The translations under genes and the position numbers were made by a program. Below are positions 17,734-28,818 of a stretch of 64,000 bases of DNA, in pieces. The notes under the pieces are model-generated. The model saw nothing but the letters and a program-made list of their open reading frames with translations, was not told where the DNA came from and made no database searches. Positions within the stretch are counted from its first letter, which is position 1. The number at the start of each line of letters is the position of its first letter. The DNA lies in the NCBI GenBank assembly GCA_934120135.1, contig CAKOTK010000003.1, forward strand, positions 124,001 through 188,000, given 5' to 3'. This DNA comes from an uncultured Clostridia bacterium (GTDB taxonomy: Bacteria > Bacillota > Clostridia > TANB77 > CAG-508).

Positions 17734-19092
17734 CTATTTTGTAAATAATAATGGTTTTGTAAGAATAACGTTATATAGCATTATTAAAACAATTCCCCAA
17801 AACATTGTCATTCCAAAGCTATAAATTGGAATCCAACTTATAAAGCTAAAGATTATTGTTGTAACTGCTATTGGAATTAATATAAATAAGAATTTAACAA
17901 ATCCTTGTTTGTAAGTAAATTCTTGCTCTTCTTTTTTCATTCCATTTAATAGGTATACTATAAACGCATAATTTAGAGCTATAGATATTAAAATTCCAAC
18001 CATTCCCTCGATTGATACAACTACATTTGTTAATCTAATTATAATTAATAATGAAGCTATATATCCTATAAAGGTAAGTGCTCCTAATATTCCCTTTGCT
18101 TTATATTTAAAGATTATAAATAATACTGCGATTACTATTAAACTTAATACAATTATTGCTGGTATAAAGAAATTTTCAGTATTAACATCTGGTAATATAT
18201 AGCGGTTATCGTCAACAGTATATGCTAATGGTAAGTTTCCTGTATTCAATAATGTTGCTAAGTTATTAGCCTCTTGTACATAATTTCTTAAATCCTCACC
18301 TTTAGAACTTGCTGTTCCAAATGACAATTGTATCATACCATTAGAGATTTCTTCTGAAAAATATGTGCTAAGTACTGTTGTGTCGTCTATTTTAATACTA
18401 ATTTTTTTAGTTGTTTCATTTCCATCTGTATCAGTAGTTTTAATATATGTATTTGAAATATCTTTTAATTTTTGTGTTCCTTCTTTGTTAAATTGAATTG
18501 TTAAGTATACTGATATTCCACTATCTGTGCTGTTATATGCTACTTGTGCTTTTTTTATGTCGCTATTATTCATTAGAACGTTATCTTGTTCATCAACAAT
18601 ATTAAAAGTTCCTTTAATAGCCATATATTGTAATGCCATATCAGTATTGCTGTTTTCAGGTATTTTTACTATTATATCTCCATTTTGTTCATTTTGTTTT
18701 ATTTCATAATAGTCAATAGCTCTTTTTACATTCAAATTTACATCTACTGCTTTTAAACTATTTAATCTTTCTTCTATTATTTCTTTTGCTTTTTTATAGT
18801 TTTCTTCTGATAATGCTTCTGTTGGATTTACAGGTACTTCTTGTTTAGTAGTTCCTTCTCCTTCTTTCTCTACCACATTACCATCCTTATCATAAATAAC
18901 AGTATTGGTAGCTGTACTTACTACTAGTCCAATATTTCTTGTTCCTGATAAGTTAGCTCCTAATTTAAATTCTGGTAAAATATTTTCTACAAATTTAGTC
19001 TTTTGTATAAAAATTCCTCCAAATGAGATTAGTACTAATAAAATTATTATTAAAATTATTAGTGTTCTTTTTAGTCCTTTCATTTTTTTCAT
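17734..19092 (-). CDS. secD: SecD-like protein export subunit
   Basis: 452 residues: N-terminal helix (9-29), a large extracytoplasmic part and a C-terminal block of five to six helices (from about residue 305). Features of SecD are EIIEERLNSLKAVDVNLN (usual form I-x3-R-x4-GV), DIIVKIPENSNTDMALQYMAIKGTFNIVDE (P1 head region) and the region ending in LPLAYTV. The usual DLxLGLDLxGG motif is reduced to LGANLSGTRNI. Followed after 47 bases by the SecF-like gene. Divergent SecDF pairs are known in Clostridia, so the call is fair but not certain. Palindromic repeat copy 2 lies upstream. Confidence 0.78.
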   Translation of the reverse strand: MKKMKGLKRTLIILIIILLVLISFGGIFIQKTKFVENILPEFKLGANLSGTRNIGLVVSTATNTVIYDKDGNVVEKEGEGTTKQEVPVNPTEALSEENYKKAKEIIEERLNSLKAVDVNLNVKRAIDYYEIKQNEQNGDIIVKIPENSNTDMALQYMAIKGTFNIVDEQDNVLMNNSDIKKAQVAYNSTDSGISVYLTIQFNKEGTQKLKDISNTYIKTTDTDGNETTKKISIKIDDTTVLSTYFSEEISNGMIQLSFGTASSKGEDLRNYVQEANNLATLLNTGNLPLAYTVDDNRYILPDVNTENFFIPAIIVLSLIVIAVLFIIFKYKAKGILGALTFIGYIASLLIIIRLTNVVVSIEGMVGILISIALNYAFIVYLLNGMKKEEQEFTYKQGFVKFLFILIPIAVTTIIFSFISWIPIYSFGMTMFWGIVLIMLYNVILTKPLLFTK

Positions 19093-19160
19093 TTCCTTTC
19101 TTTATTTATTTGTTGTTTTTAATATGCTTTGATGAATCAAGATGTTAATTATTTTTTTGT

Positions 19161-19285
19161 AATTTTAAAAATAATTAGTATATTGCGAGGAAAGGTGCAT
19201 TAAAAAGTCAAGGGCGCATACGTTTGTATGTAACCGCGTTTTTAATGTACTTTTACGAAACAAGATGCTGATTATTTTTAAAATT
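19161..19285. repeat. Palindromic intergenic repeat, copy 2
   Basis: 125 bp with perfect ends AATTTTAAAAATAAT and ATTATTTTTAAAATT, inner arms GTGCATTAAAAA/TTTTTAATGTAC and a core hairpin GCGCATAC...GTATGTAACCGCG. It shares most bases with 52762-52886. Its last base is the first base of the stop triplet of the HD gene. Confidence 0.92.
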
Positions 19286-19944
19286 TAGAGTAATTTTGTG
19301 TCATTAATAACCAACTCAAACCAAATTCCTAAATACTTAGCTGCATATTTGCTCATCATAGTTCTATCCATAAATATTTCAAAATAGTCTAGCACTGGAG
19401 ATATTTTAGTATCAATTGTTAAGTCTAAAGTAACTTTTCTATTTTCTTTATCTATTATAAATTTTGAATCAGTAACTGCATAATTAACTTTATCATGTTT
19501 ATCAAATGTAGAAATATTTTTATTTACTACTCTACTACGATGTGCATCAGACTTGTCCGCTAATATTAAAGCAGCTGATATATCACTTACCGCAGTTCCA
19601 GTTTGTTCATCATGATTTCCTATTGCCATCATTATTTCGGTTCTTTGCTCGACGCTCATTCCCATATCTTTTAATATTTGATATGCAAGTATTGCTCCTG
19701 TATGAGCATGATCTACTCTGTTAATACAGTTTCCTATATCATGCATATAACCAGCTATTTTAGCAAGTTCTATTCTTTCTTCTGGATAGTCTAGTGTTTG
19801 TAGTAATTCTCCTGCACGCTGTGATACAATACTCATATGTCTTATTGAGTGTTCTGTGTATCCTAAGGCATTTAACTGTTTTTGTGAACTTAATATTAAT
19901 TGAGTAAGTTCTTCATTTTTCTTTACATCTTCTAAAGTAATCAA
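19285..19944 (-). CDS. HD-domain phosphohydrolase
   Basis: 219 residues with an HD metal-dependent phosphohydrolase domain: HSIRHMSIV (first His), GYMHDIGNCINRVDHAHTG (His-Asp doublet and following His pair), and IGNHDEQTG. A second region of about 70 residues after the HD core is acidic and beta-rich. Substrate unknown; members act on nucleotides or cyclic nucleotides. ATG at 19944 follows AGGAGGAAACTA. It lies between the TIGR04086 gene and secD in the queA-tgt-sec block, a place where many Clostridia keep other small genes. Confidence 0.8.
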   Translation of the reverse strand: MITLEDVKKNEELTQLILSSQKQLNALGYTEHSIRHMSIVSQRAGELLQTLDYPEERIELAKIAGYMHDIGNCINRVDHAHTGAILAYQILKDMGMSVEQRTEIMMAIGNHDEQTGTAVSDISAALILADKSDAHRSRVVNKNISTFDKHDKVNYAVTDSKFIIDKENRKVTLDLTIDTKISPVLDYFEIFMDRTMMSKYAAKYLGIWFELVINDTKLL

Positions 19945-19990
19945 TTAGTTTCCTCCTACTGCATAATTTACCTTTAAATTTTATATTAAA

Positions 19991-20040
19991 AAACAAAAAA
20001 TAGCAACCATTTTTTAGAATTTCTTCTTAAAAAATGTTGC
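19991..20040 (-). terminator. Intrinsic terminator after the TIGR04086 gene
   Basis: GGCAACATTTTTTA pairs with TAAAAAATGGTTGC (one bulge), followed by a T run on the minus strand. Confidence 0.85.
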
Positions 20041-20063
20041 CATTTTTCGACTTTATTTACGTT

Positions 20064-20471
20064 TTACTTTCTATTTGTATTAACTCCTATTATCCCACCT
20101 ATCATTCCTGTAACAATTCCAACTACCAGCATTATAAAGGAATTAAATGTTAAAGAAAAACCTGCTAAAAACAAACTTGATATTAAGTATAAGATTATAA
20201 TATATATAAGTCCAACCATTCCACCATTTAAAATTCCGTTTTTTCTTATTTTTCTTGTACTGATCATACTACCTATTAAAATACTAATTCCTGTAATTAC
20301 TAGAATAACTGGTAACATTGTATTTTCTGACAAATTAGTATAGCATAATAACACTGCAAAAATTAACAGTAAGATAGCTGACGCTATAACAGCAAACAAA
20401 CTGCCTTTTATAATTCTAATTGAATTCTTTTTAAATTCACTTTCATCAGTAATAATACTATCTTTTTCCAT
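20064..20471 (-). CDS. TIGR04086 family membrane protein
   Basis: 135 residues, four hydrophobic segments (about 22-46, 53-70, 82-104, 108-128) with a basic loop TRKIRKNG in the middle and glycine-rich last helix GIVTGMIGGIIG. Size, topology and position after tgt fit the TIGR04086 (YrzE-like) family of Clostridia and Bacilli, function unknown. The yajC gene usually found between tgt and this gene is absent; a WG-repeat gene is there instead. ATG at 20471 follows AAAGAAAGGAATTT. Confidence 0.75.
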   Translation of the reverse strand: MEKDSIITDESEFKKNSIRIIKGSLFAVIASAILLLIFAVLLCYTNLSENTMLPVILVITGISILIGSMISTRKIRKNGILNGGMVGLIYIIILYLISSLFLAGFSLTFNSFIMLVVGIVTGMIGGIIGVNTNRK

Positions 20472-20533
20472 ATTTAAATTCCTTTCTTTTACTAAATTTT
20501 ATGTTTGTTTTGCTGTTTTAGAACATAACTTTC

Positions 20534-20571
20534 AAAAAAATAGAAGCTAGAATTTTAAAATTCTAACTTCT
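20534..20571 (-). terminator. Intrinsic terminator after the WG-repeat gene
   Basis: AGAAGTTAGAATTTT pairs with AAAATTCTAGCTTCT (one mismatch), followed by ATTTTTTTG on the minus strand. Confidence 0.85.
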
Positions 20572-20578
20572 GCTTTTC

Positions 20579-22147
20579 TTATTGTTGTGTATTATTAGTT
20601 GTTGTGTTGCTATTTGTGTTTGTAGTACTACTAACCGCGTTTTCACTTGTTTGTGTGGTGTTTTCTACTGTATTTGTGCTTGTTTGTGTAGTATTTCCTG
20701 CTGTTTCATTATTTTGTGTTTGTGTATTTGTATTTGTTGTTTCATTGTTTGTATTTTCTGTGTTTGTATCAGTATCTTCAGTACTTGTCTCTGGATTCTT
20801 TTCTGGTCTTACCCATTTCTTTATGTAATCAATTATATTCATTAATTGATTATTATATAGCATATAATAAATTTCTTCTCCTTCAGAAGTTATTGAATAT
20901 ATTGATTGTAAAGCTATTGGTAATAGAGATTTACCATCACTATCTATTAATCCATATACATTATTTCTACATACAACAATTCCTTCATACTGTGGTATTA
21001 GTAAAACGCTATTTGAATTCTTGTCGTTATTATTACCTCCTATACTACATCCTAAATCTTGATATGTAGTTCCATTTTCTACTATATTTTTTCCTGTTTT
21101 ATCAAATATTTCCCATGTTCCATTCTTTTTAGCTGGAATACATTTGTTATATAACAAGTATTGATTTTTTATCTTATTGTTTATATATTGGTTTGAATTT
21201 ACTCCTATTTGATCATATTCTAGATAAAGTACAATACTTCCATTTGAGTTAATAACACCTTGCTTTTTATTCTTAGTTGCTAGGTATAAACCACTATCTT
21301 TGTCAATTTGCTTAATCGCATCATATTCTGGGGCAATTTTTATTTTTGCATCATATGACATAATTCCTACTTTCTTTTCCATTGTAGTTACTATAAATTC
21401 TTTGGCACTTTCAACGAACTTAATATTAGCATACTTCGTTCCTAATACTTCTTGTCCATCTAATGTTTGTACTCCATAACTTCCATTTTCATTTTTTACG
21501 ATAAGCATATTATATAATAATGCTTTTTGATTGCTAAAGCTTGCATCTTTGTCTGCAATACCTGCATTTTGGAATTTGGTAGTATACCAACTAACCAAAT
21601 ATGGCAATGTATAAATATTAATTTGATTTTGCTCTTGATTATAGGCCATAGAAATATTAAAAGCAATTTGTGCTCCCTCAATAGTAGTATATAGTTGATT
21701 ATCAAACATTTTTATTGGTTCATTTATTTCATAATATTCATAATCATTATTTCCATCTAGTATTATTTTATAAATTTTATTAGATCCTAAACTAAATGAT
21801 GCTATTTCATTTTTTGATTCCACATAGCATTTAGTTATATCTTCTGCATATTCTTTATATTCTCCATTTCCAGAACTATAACCCACATATTCAGCAAAAG
21901 CTCTAATTGGAATATATAAATTATTATTCTGATCAAACACAAAAATATTTTTCATTTTAGAATTTGATTTTGCATCTACATAAACCTTTAGTTGTGTAGA
22001 TTGAATATAATATATTAAAGCTATTAATCCAATTATCAACAATAATAAAAGTACCAAAATAATTCCTATAACCTTCATCATTTTTTTTGCTTTTACTTGT
22101 TCTTCTGTCGGCCTATTATAGCCTGCACTACCAATAAAATCATTCAT
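20579..22147 (-). CDS. Membrane-anchored WG-repeat protein with Thr/Asn-rich tail
   Basis: 522 residues. One membrane helix (about 24-48) with a short cytoplasmic N terminus, then a copper amine oxidase-like stalk region (FDQNNNLYIPIRAFAEYVGY), then repeats of the WG/KWG type (EKKVGIMSYDAKIKIAPEYD, KNKKQGVINSNGSIVLYLEY, GTWEIFDKTGKNIV, VYGLIDSDGKSLLP). The last ~70 residues are almost only Thr, Asn, Gln, Glu and Ser, a likely disordered wall-spanning or spacer tail. Function unknown. It occupies the place where yajC is usual and may be read with tgt (28-bp gap). ATG at 22147 is behind GGAGGATTTTTATTT. Confidence 0.75.
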   Translation of the reverse strand: MNDFIGSAGYNRPTEEQVKAKKMMKVIGIILVLLLLLIIGLIALIYYIQSTQLKVYVDAKSNSKMKNIFVFDQNNNLYIPIRAFAEYVGYSSGNGEYKEYAEDITKCYVESKNEIASFSLGSNKIYKIILDGNNDYEYYEINEPIKMFDNQLYTTIEGAQIAFNISMAYNQEQNQINIYTLPYLVSWYTTKFQNAGIADKDASFSNQKALLYNMLIVKNENGSYGVQTLDGQEVLGTKYANIKFVESAKEFIVTTMEKKVGIMSYDAKIKIAPEYDAIKQIDKDSGLYLATKNKKQGVINSNGSIVLYLEYDQIGVNSNQYINNKIKNQYLLYNKCIPAKKNGTWEIFDKTGKNIVENGTTYQDLGCSIGGNNNDKNSNSVLLIPQYEGIVVCRNNVYGLIDSDGKSLLPIALQSIYSITSEGEEIYYMLYNNQLMNIIDYIKKWVRPEKNPETSTEDTDTNTENTNNETTNTNTQTQNNETAGNTTQTSTNTVENTTQTSENAVSSTTNTNSNTTTNNTQQ

Positions 22148-22174
22148 AAATAAAAATCCTCCATCTCTTTTGTA

Positions 22175-23318
<1,144 letters not shown>

Positions 23319-23330
23319 TTAATTTTTTTA

Positions 23331-23497
23331 AAAATATATAATATTAAAAGAAAGCGCAGTCCGCGTAAGGTGGAGCGAAGCGTAACGGTTGGAGAGTTCC
23401 GTCCGATAGTGTCCAAAAACAAATTTATTTGTTTTTGTGACATCCAAGGGAAGGAAGCTCGACACCAAGGACAAGCGATTTTAATATTATATATTTT
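23331..23497. mobile_element. MITE-like element with perfect 19-bp terminal inverted repeats
   Basis: 167 bp between queA and tgt. The ends AAAATATATAATATTAAAA and TTTTAATATTATATATTTT are exact reverse complements. The interior is much richer in GC than the surroundings and folds further: CGC/TCC against GGA/GCG near the ends, GTGTC against GACAC, and AAAAACAAAT against ATTTGTTTTT as a central hairpin. It has no convincing reading frame and no clear target duplication. It could be a non-autonomous transposable element or a structured RNA in the queA-tgt transcript. Only one copy is in the window. Confidence 0.7.
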
Positions 23498-23507
23498 GTA
23501 TAACAAT

Positions 23508-24533
23508 TTAATGTATAAACATTGCATCACCAAATGAGAAAAATTTATACTGTTCTTTCACAGCTTCCTCATAAGCCTTCATTATAAAATCTTTTCCAGC
23601 TAATGCTGAAACTAACATTATTAAAGTTGATTCCGGCAAATGAAAATTAGTAATTAACGCATCTAAGCATTTAAATTTATAGCCGGGATAAATAAATATA
23701 TTAGTATCTCCTTCTACTTCTTTAACATATCCATTCTCGTCAGCTATACTTTCCAGCACTCTACAAGAAGTTGTTCCTACTGCAATTACTCTGTGTCCCT
23801 CTCTTTTGGCTTTGTTTATTTTTTCTGCATCTTCAGATTTTATATAAAAGTGTTCTGAGTGCATATCATGTTCTTCTATATTTTCTACTTTTACAGGTCT
23901 AAAAGTTCCAATTCCTACATGAAGTGTAACATTTGCAACTTCTACTCCCTTTTCTTTTAGCTTTTCAAATAGTTCATCAGTAAAGTGTAGTCCTGCTGTT
24001 GGGGCTGCTGCAGAGCCTTCATATTTTGCGTATACTGTTTGGTATCTATCTTTTTCTTTTAGCTTTTCATGTATATATGGAGGTAGTGGCATTAATCCTA
24101 TTTCATTTAGAATTTCATTAAATATTCCGTTATATTCAAATTTTACTTTTCTATTTCCATCCTCAAGTTTTTCTAAGATTTCTGCTTTTAGCAATCCATT
24201 GCCAAATTCTACTCTTACTCCTGGCATTAGCTTTCTACCTGGTTTTACCATAACCTCCCAAATGTCTCCATCTACTCTTTTTAATAGTAGAAATTCAACA
24301 TTTGCTCCAGTTTCCTCTTTTACTCCATACAAACGAGCAGGAATAACTTTTGTGTTATTCCTTACTAAACAGTCACCAGGTTGTAAGTAATCTATAATAT
24401 CTTTAAATATTTTGTGTTCAATTGTTTTGTTTTCTCTGTCTAATACCATTAGTCTAGATTGATCTCTATTTTTTATTGGTACTTGTGCTATTAGTTCTTT
24501 TGGTAAATTATAATTAAAGTCTGAAACTTTCAT
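23508..24533 (-). CDS. queA: S-adenosylmethionine:tRNA ribosyltransferase-isomerase
   Basis: Converts preQ1-tRNA to epoxyqueuosine-tRNA using SAM, the step after tgt. 341 residues, normal size. Family features: [17 protein letters not shown] at the start, [45 protein letters not shown] and [19 protein letters not shown] at 24533 follows AGGAGATAGGC. It is first in the queA-tgt pair, separated from tgt by the 167-bp element. I saw no preQ1 riboswitch upstream; only 20 bases part it from the preceding gene. Confidence 0.96.
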   Translation of the reverse strand: MKVSDFNYNLPKELIAQVPIKNRDQSRLMVLDRENKTIEHKIFKDIIDYLQPGDCLVRNNTKVIPARLYGVKEETGANVEFLLLKRVDGDIWEVMVKPGRKLMPGVRVEFGNGLLKAEILEKLEDGNRKVKFEYNGIFNEILNEIGLMPLPPYIHEKLKEKDRYQTVYAKYEGSAAAPTAGLHFTDELFEKLKEKGVEVANVTLHVGIGTFRPVKVENIEEHDMHSEHFYIKSEDAEKINKAKREGHRVIAVGTTSCRVLESIADENGYVKEVEGDTNIFIYPGYKFKCLDALITNFHLPESTLIMLVSALAGKDFIMKAYEEAVKEQYKFFSFGDAMFIH

Positions 24534-24553
24534 TTTGCCTATCTCCTCATATA

Positions 24554-25906
24554 TTATTCTGTTTCTATTTTATTGTTTTTATATTCAAATAATCTAGTTA
24601 TTTTTGAGAATGCACTTTGAATTACTTCTATAATATTGCTAGGTTCTTTAAATGCTTCAACTTGTGTAGAATATTTAAAATTACTTTCATGACAAGGTTT
24701 ACATTTTAGAATTTTTTCTGGTAATCCTACTTTAGTTCCATTATAACTAATTTCTTTGTTTATATAATCTGTATACCATTGTTTTAATCCTTGTACTTTA
24801 TCTTCTTTGTATCCATATTTTTCATAATCATGTAACTCCGGTATTTCATAGCCATATTCTTTTGCATTACGTTCCAAAGTGTGCAAAAACTCATGAATAA
24901 ATACTTCTTCTGGGAATGTATTTATTCTATAATTAAACTCATAAGCTAAGTTGTTTCTATCATCTGGCATACGAATATTTGAAAATCCTATATTATAATA
25001 ATCCATTCCTCCTAAACCTATCCAGTCGTTTACTAAAGTATTATTGCCTTTTTGTTTATCTGCCATCCTAAAAGCAACAAAAATGTGATCATACATGTTT
25101 TTATTGACATATGAATCTATATATTCGTATACATCTTCTGCTGAAACATAATAATAATTTTCAGCATCATAAGAAAGAGTTTTTATTGGTTCATTAATTA
25201 CATGCGTTTCATATTCTATATTTATTTTGTCTTTACTAACTTCTCTCATTGAATTTTTGAATCTTGCTAAATTGTTTTCTACGTTTCTAATTTCATCGTT
25301 AGTCATCTGTAATTTTACGTTTTCTGTTTTTCCACCAACATTCACAGTTACATCTATATTTGGAAATATAAAACATGCCATCTTCCATTTATTAGATGTA
25401 GATGTAGTTCCTGCTTCAAGTTTAAAATCTGAAAACCACACAGTACCTTTTGATAGTGTTTCACACCCACCTAGCCTAAAACCAATATCAATTTCGGTCT
25501 CATTTTTCGAGTTAAACATAAAACTTAGTTCTTGCCAACCATTTGTGCCGGTTATTAGTTTTGACCTTTCCTGTGTATTATTAAGGCAAATGTGCGCTCC
25601 TCCTGAATTCGAATTGTTTTGGTTTTCTACATTTTCTGTTTTTACCATACATGTTACTTTATATGGTGTATTTGGTATTACAGATACTGTTTGAGAAAAC
25701 ATAACATCATTATAATCTTTGCTTTTCATTTTATAACTATCATATTTTGCGTATTTAACTTTACTGTCTCTAGTAAATTCAGTTATATTACTTAATCTTA
25801 TTCTTTTTTCAAAGTCATTAAAATTATATTTTTTGTATACAATTACACATACAATAATTGCTATAATCATTATTATATAACTAATTATTTTTCTTACTTT
25901 TTTCAT
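24554..25906 (-). CDS. Membrane-anchored HExxH metallopeptidase-like protein
   Basis: 450 residues, not assigned to a named family. A single N-terminal helix (7-25) is followed by a beta-rich, jelly-roll-like region (about 40-170; [47 protein letters not shown]) that resembles carbohydrate-binding modules of the CBM4/9/22 type. A putative catalytic region around residue 340 has [18 protein letters not shown], an HExxH zinc motif, followed by HDYEKYGYK. Probably a surface enzyme or adhesin. It lies just upstream of queA, same strand, 20-base gap, so it may drive queA-tgt transcription. ATG at 25906 follows AAAAGGGGAAATACTT. Confidence 0.6.
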   Translation of the reverse strand: MKKVRKIISYIIMIIAIIVCVIVYKKYNFNDFEKRIRLSNITEFTRDSKVKYAKYDSYKMKSKDYNDVMFSQTVSVIPNTPYKVTCMVKTENVENQNNSNSGGAHICLNNTQERSKLITGTNGWQELSFMFNSKNETEIDIGFRLGGCETLSKGTVWFSDFKLEAGTTSTSNKWKMACFIFPNIDVTVNVGGKTENVKLQMTNDEIRNVENNLARFKNSMREVSKDKINIEYETHVINEPIKTLSYDAENYYYVSAEDVYEYIDSYVNKNMYDHIFVAFRMADKQKGNNTLVNDWIGLGGMDYYNIGFSNIRMPDDRNNLAYEFNYRINTFPEEVFIHEFLHTLERNAKEYGYEIPELHDYEKYGYKEDKVQGLKQWYTDYINKEISYNGTKVGLPEKILKCKPCHESNFKYSTQVEAFKEPSNIIEVIQSAFSKITRLFEYKNNKIETE

Positions 25907-25944
25907 AAGTATTTCCCCTTTTTACGAAGTAATTTACACACAAC

Positions 25945-25983
25945 ATTGAGACTGTTAGGATTTTATCCTGTTACAGTCTCAAT
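25945..25983 (-). terminator. Hairpin after ileS
   Basis: ATTGAGACTGT pairs with ACAGTCTCAAT, with an inner AGGAT/ATCCT stem. A T run is poor on the minus strand, so termination strength is doubtful. Confidence 0.5.
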
Positions 25984-25989
25984 ATAATC

Positions 25990-28758
25990 TTATTTTATAG
26001 CTTCTGCACATCTATGACATAATGTAGGATGTTCTTCGTTTTCTCCTACTTCTGTTGAATATTTCCAACATCTTTCACATTTTTGTCCTTCTGCTACTTC
26101 TACTTTTACTCCAATTTTTGCATCATCTTTTCTTTCATTTTCCTTAATGTCTAATGCAGAAACTATGAATATTGTAGTTAAAAGTTCCTTGTTTTCTTTT
26201 AGGAATTCATATTCTTTTTCATCAGCAAATAAAGTAACTTTTGCATTTAATGAATGTCCTATTACTTTTTCGGCTCTTGCAACTTCTAGCTCTTTAGCTA
26301 CTAATTCTTTTAATTCTAAAATATGATTCCATTTTTGCTCTAATTCTTCGTTGTCATATTCTGCTACTGCTTCTGGCCAGTCACTCAGCATAACGCTCTC
26401 AACTTGCTCATTTTTAGTATGTGGCATATATTTCCAAATTTCTTCTGCTGTAAAGCAAATCATTGGTGCAACTATTTTTACTAGAGCATCTAAAATTATA
26501 TACATTGCTGTTTGTGCTGAACGTCTTTCAGTAGATTCTTTCTTTGATGTATATAATCTATCTTTTATAATGTCTAGATAGAAGTTACTCATATCTGTTA
26601 CACAGAATTGGTTTACATCATGATATACTAAGTGGAAATTAAAGTTTTCGTAATTTTCTGTACAATCTTTAACTAGTTTATTTAATCTTGATAATGCCCA
26701 TTTGTCTATTTCTTCCATATCTTTGTATTCTACTTTATTATCAGGATCAAAGTCTGAAGTATTTCCTAAAATATATCTTGCTGTATTTCTTATTTTTCTG
26801 TATGCTTCACTAATTTGTTTTAATATATCTCTTGATATACTTACATCTGATTTAAAGTCTGAAGATAATACCCATAATCTTAAGATATCTGCTCCATACT
26901 CGTCTATAATTTCTTGTGGGCTAATTCCATTTCCTAAAGATTTAGACATTTTCATTCCTTGTGCATCAACTACCCAACCATGTGTTAGTATTGCTTTATA
27001 TGGTGCAACGCCTTTAGTTGCAACAGATGTTAAAATTGAAGATTGGAACCATCCTCTATATTGGTCATGTCCTTCTAGGTATAAGTCTGCTGGGAATGGT
27101 AAGCCTCTTTCAACTAGCACTCCTTCATATGTAGAGCCTGAATCAAACCAAACATCCATAATATCTGTTTCTTTTTTGAACTCATGGCATCCACAATGTT
27201 CGCAAACTGCACCTTCTGGCATTAATTCTTTTTCATCTAAATCAAACCAAGCATTTGAACCTTTTTCTCTAAATATTTTTGAAACCTTTTCAAAGCTTTC
27301 GTTTGTAGCATATTCTTTACCACATTCTTTACAATAGAAAATTGGAATTGGTACACCCCAAGTACGTTGTCTTGAAATACACCAGTCATTTCTATCTTTT
27401 ACCATGCTAGAAATTCTTTCTTCTCCCCATGTTGGTGTCCACTTAACATCTTTTATAGCTTTTAAAGTTTCTTCTTTAAAGTCATTTACAGATGCAAACC
27501 ATTGATCTGTTGCTCTGAATATAATTGGATTTTTACATCTCCAGCAATGTGGATATGAGTGGTTTATTTTTTCTTTTCTTAATAAGTATCCATTTTCGTC
27601 TAGCCAATTTATAATAGCATCATTTGATTTTTCATAGTACATACCTGCAAAAGGACCTGCACCTTCTGTTTGGTATCCTTTTCCATCAACTGTAACTATA
27701 ATATCTAAGCCATTTTTAATTCCACATAAATAGTCTTCTTTACCATAGCTTGGTGCTGTATGAACTGCACCTGTACCAGTATCTAATTCAACTGCAACTG
27801 TATCATCACTTCCTAATACTACTTTTGAAGTTCTATCTAAGAATGGATGCTTACATAAAATTCCTTCTAGTTCTGTTCCATTTACAGTTTTTACAGTTTT
27901 GTAATCTGTAATGCCTACTAAATTCATAACCTCATCAACTAAACTTGTAGCCATTAATAATTTGTCTTTTCCAGTATCAACAACACTATATTCATATTCT
28001 CCACCAACTGTAATACCTGTGTTACCTGGTAATGTCCATGGAGTTGTAGTCCAAATAACTATAAATGTATCATTATCTAAAACTCCTTTTCCATCTTGTA
28101 CTGGGAATTTAACATAAATTGACATTGTGTCACAGTCTTTATATTCAATTTCTGCTTCTGCTAGAGCTGTTTCACAGTCTGTGCACCAATATACTGGTTT
28201 TAATCCTTTATAGATATAACCTTTTTTATACATTTCTGCAAATATTTCAATTTGTCTAGCTTCTAGCTCTGGTTGTAAAGTAATGTATGGATTTTTCCAG
28301 TCACCTAATACACCTAGTCTTTTGAATCCTTCTGTTTGCTTCTCAACATATTTTAAAGCAAATTCTTTACAAGTATCTCTAAATTTAGAAACACTAATTT
28401 CGTCTCTGTTTATTCCTAATGCTTGAATTGCTTTTTTCTCTGTTGGAAGTCCGTGTGTATCATAACCAGGAATATATATTGTTTGATATCCTTGTAAGCT
28501 TTTAAAACGATTTACAGTATCTTTTAATACTTTGTTTAAAGCATGACCCATATGGATTTCTCCATTTGCATATGGAGGTCCATCATGTAATATGTATGTT
28601 TTATGTCCTTCATTCTTTTTTAACATTTTTTCATACAAATCATTTTCAAAAACCTCTTGTTCTGTTTTAGGTTCATTTTCTGGTAAATTTCCTCTCATAG
28701 GAAATTCTGTACTTGGCAAATTCAAAGTTTTGCCATAATCTTGTTTTTCATCTGCCAT
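25990..28758 (-). CDS. ileS: Isoleucyl-tRNA synthetase
   Basis: Class I synthetase charging tRNA-Ile. The 922-residue protein has the HIGH motif as GEIHMGHALNKVLKD, the editing domain (TTTPWTLPGNTGI, ELDTGTGAVHTAPSYGKED), the KMSKS motif in GMKMSKSLGNGISP, the anticodon domain and a C-terminal zinc ribbon (CERCWKYS, CHRC). Length and zinc site fit the bacterial IleS1 form. ATG at 28758 is preceded by AAGGAGGAAAATAA. The gene is controlled by the T-box leader directly upstream. Confidence 0.97.
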   Translation of the reverse strand: MADEKQDYGKTLNLPSTEFPMRGNLPENEPKTEQEVFENDLYEKMLKKNEGHKTYILHDGPPYANGEIHMGHALNKVLKDTVNRFKSLQGYQTIYIPGYDTHGLPTEKKAIQALGINRDEISVSKFRDTCKEFALKYVEKQTEGFKRLGVLGDWKNPYITLQPELEARQIEIFAEMYKKGYIYKGLKPVYWCTDCETALAEAEIEYKDCDTMSIYVKFPVQDGKGVLDNDTFIVIWTTTPWTLPGNTGITVGGEYEYSVVDTGKDKLLMATSLVDEVMNLVGITDYKTVKTVNGTELEGILCKHPFLDRTSKVVLGSDDTVAVELDTGTGAVHTAPSYGKEDYLCGIKNGLDIIVTVDGKGYQTEGAGPFAGMYYEKSNDAIINWLDENGYLLRKEKINHSYPHCWRCKNPIIFRATDQWFASVNDFKEETLKAIKDVKWTPTWGEERISSMVKDRNDWCISRQRTWGVPIPIFYCKECGKEYATNESFEKVSKIFREKGSNAWFDLDEKELMPEGAVCEHCGCHEFKKETDIMDVWFDSGSTYEGVLVERGLPFPADLYLEGHDQYRGWFQSSILTSVATKGVAPYKAILTHGWVVDAQGMKMSKSLGNGISPQEIIDEYGADILRLWVLSSDFKSDVSISRDILKQISEAYRKIRNTARYILGNTSDFDPDNKVEYKDMEEIDKWALSRLNKLVKDCTENYENFNFHLVYHDVNQFCVTDMSNFYLDIIKDRLYTSKKESTERRSAQTAMYIILDALVKIVAPMICFTAEEIWKYMPHTKNEQVESVMLSDWPEAVAEYDNEELEQKWNHILELKELVAKELEVARAEKVIGHSLNAKVTLFADEKEYEFLKENKELLTTIFIVSALDIKENERKDDAKIGVKVEVAEGQKCERCWKYSTEVGENEEHPTLCHRCAEAIK

Positions 28759-28818
28759 TTTATTTTCCTCCTTTTAATTTGCATATTTATCTTCTACTAG
28801 GCGTAAATTCCTAGAATA

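Noticed and set aside
20579..20800. Microsatellite or CRISPR-like repeat in the WG-repeat gene end
   Set aside because: The Thr/Asn-rich coding tail is irregular at the DNA level, without constant repeats or spacers.
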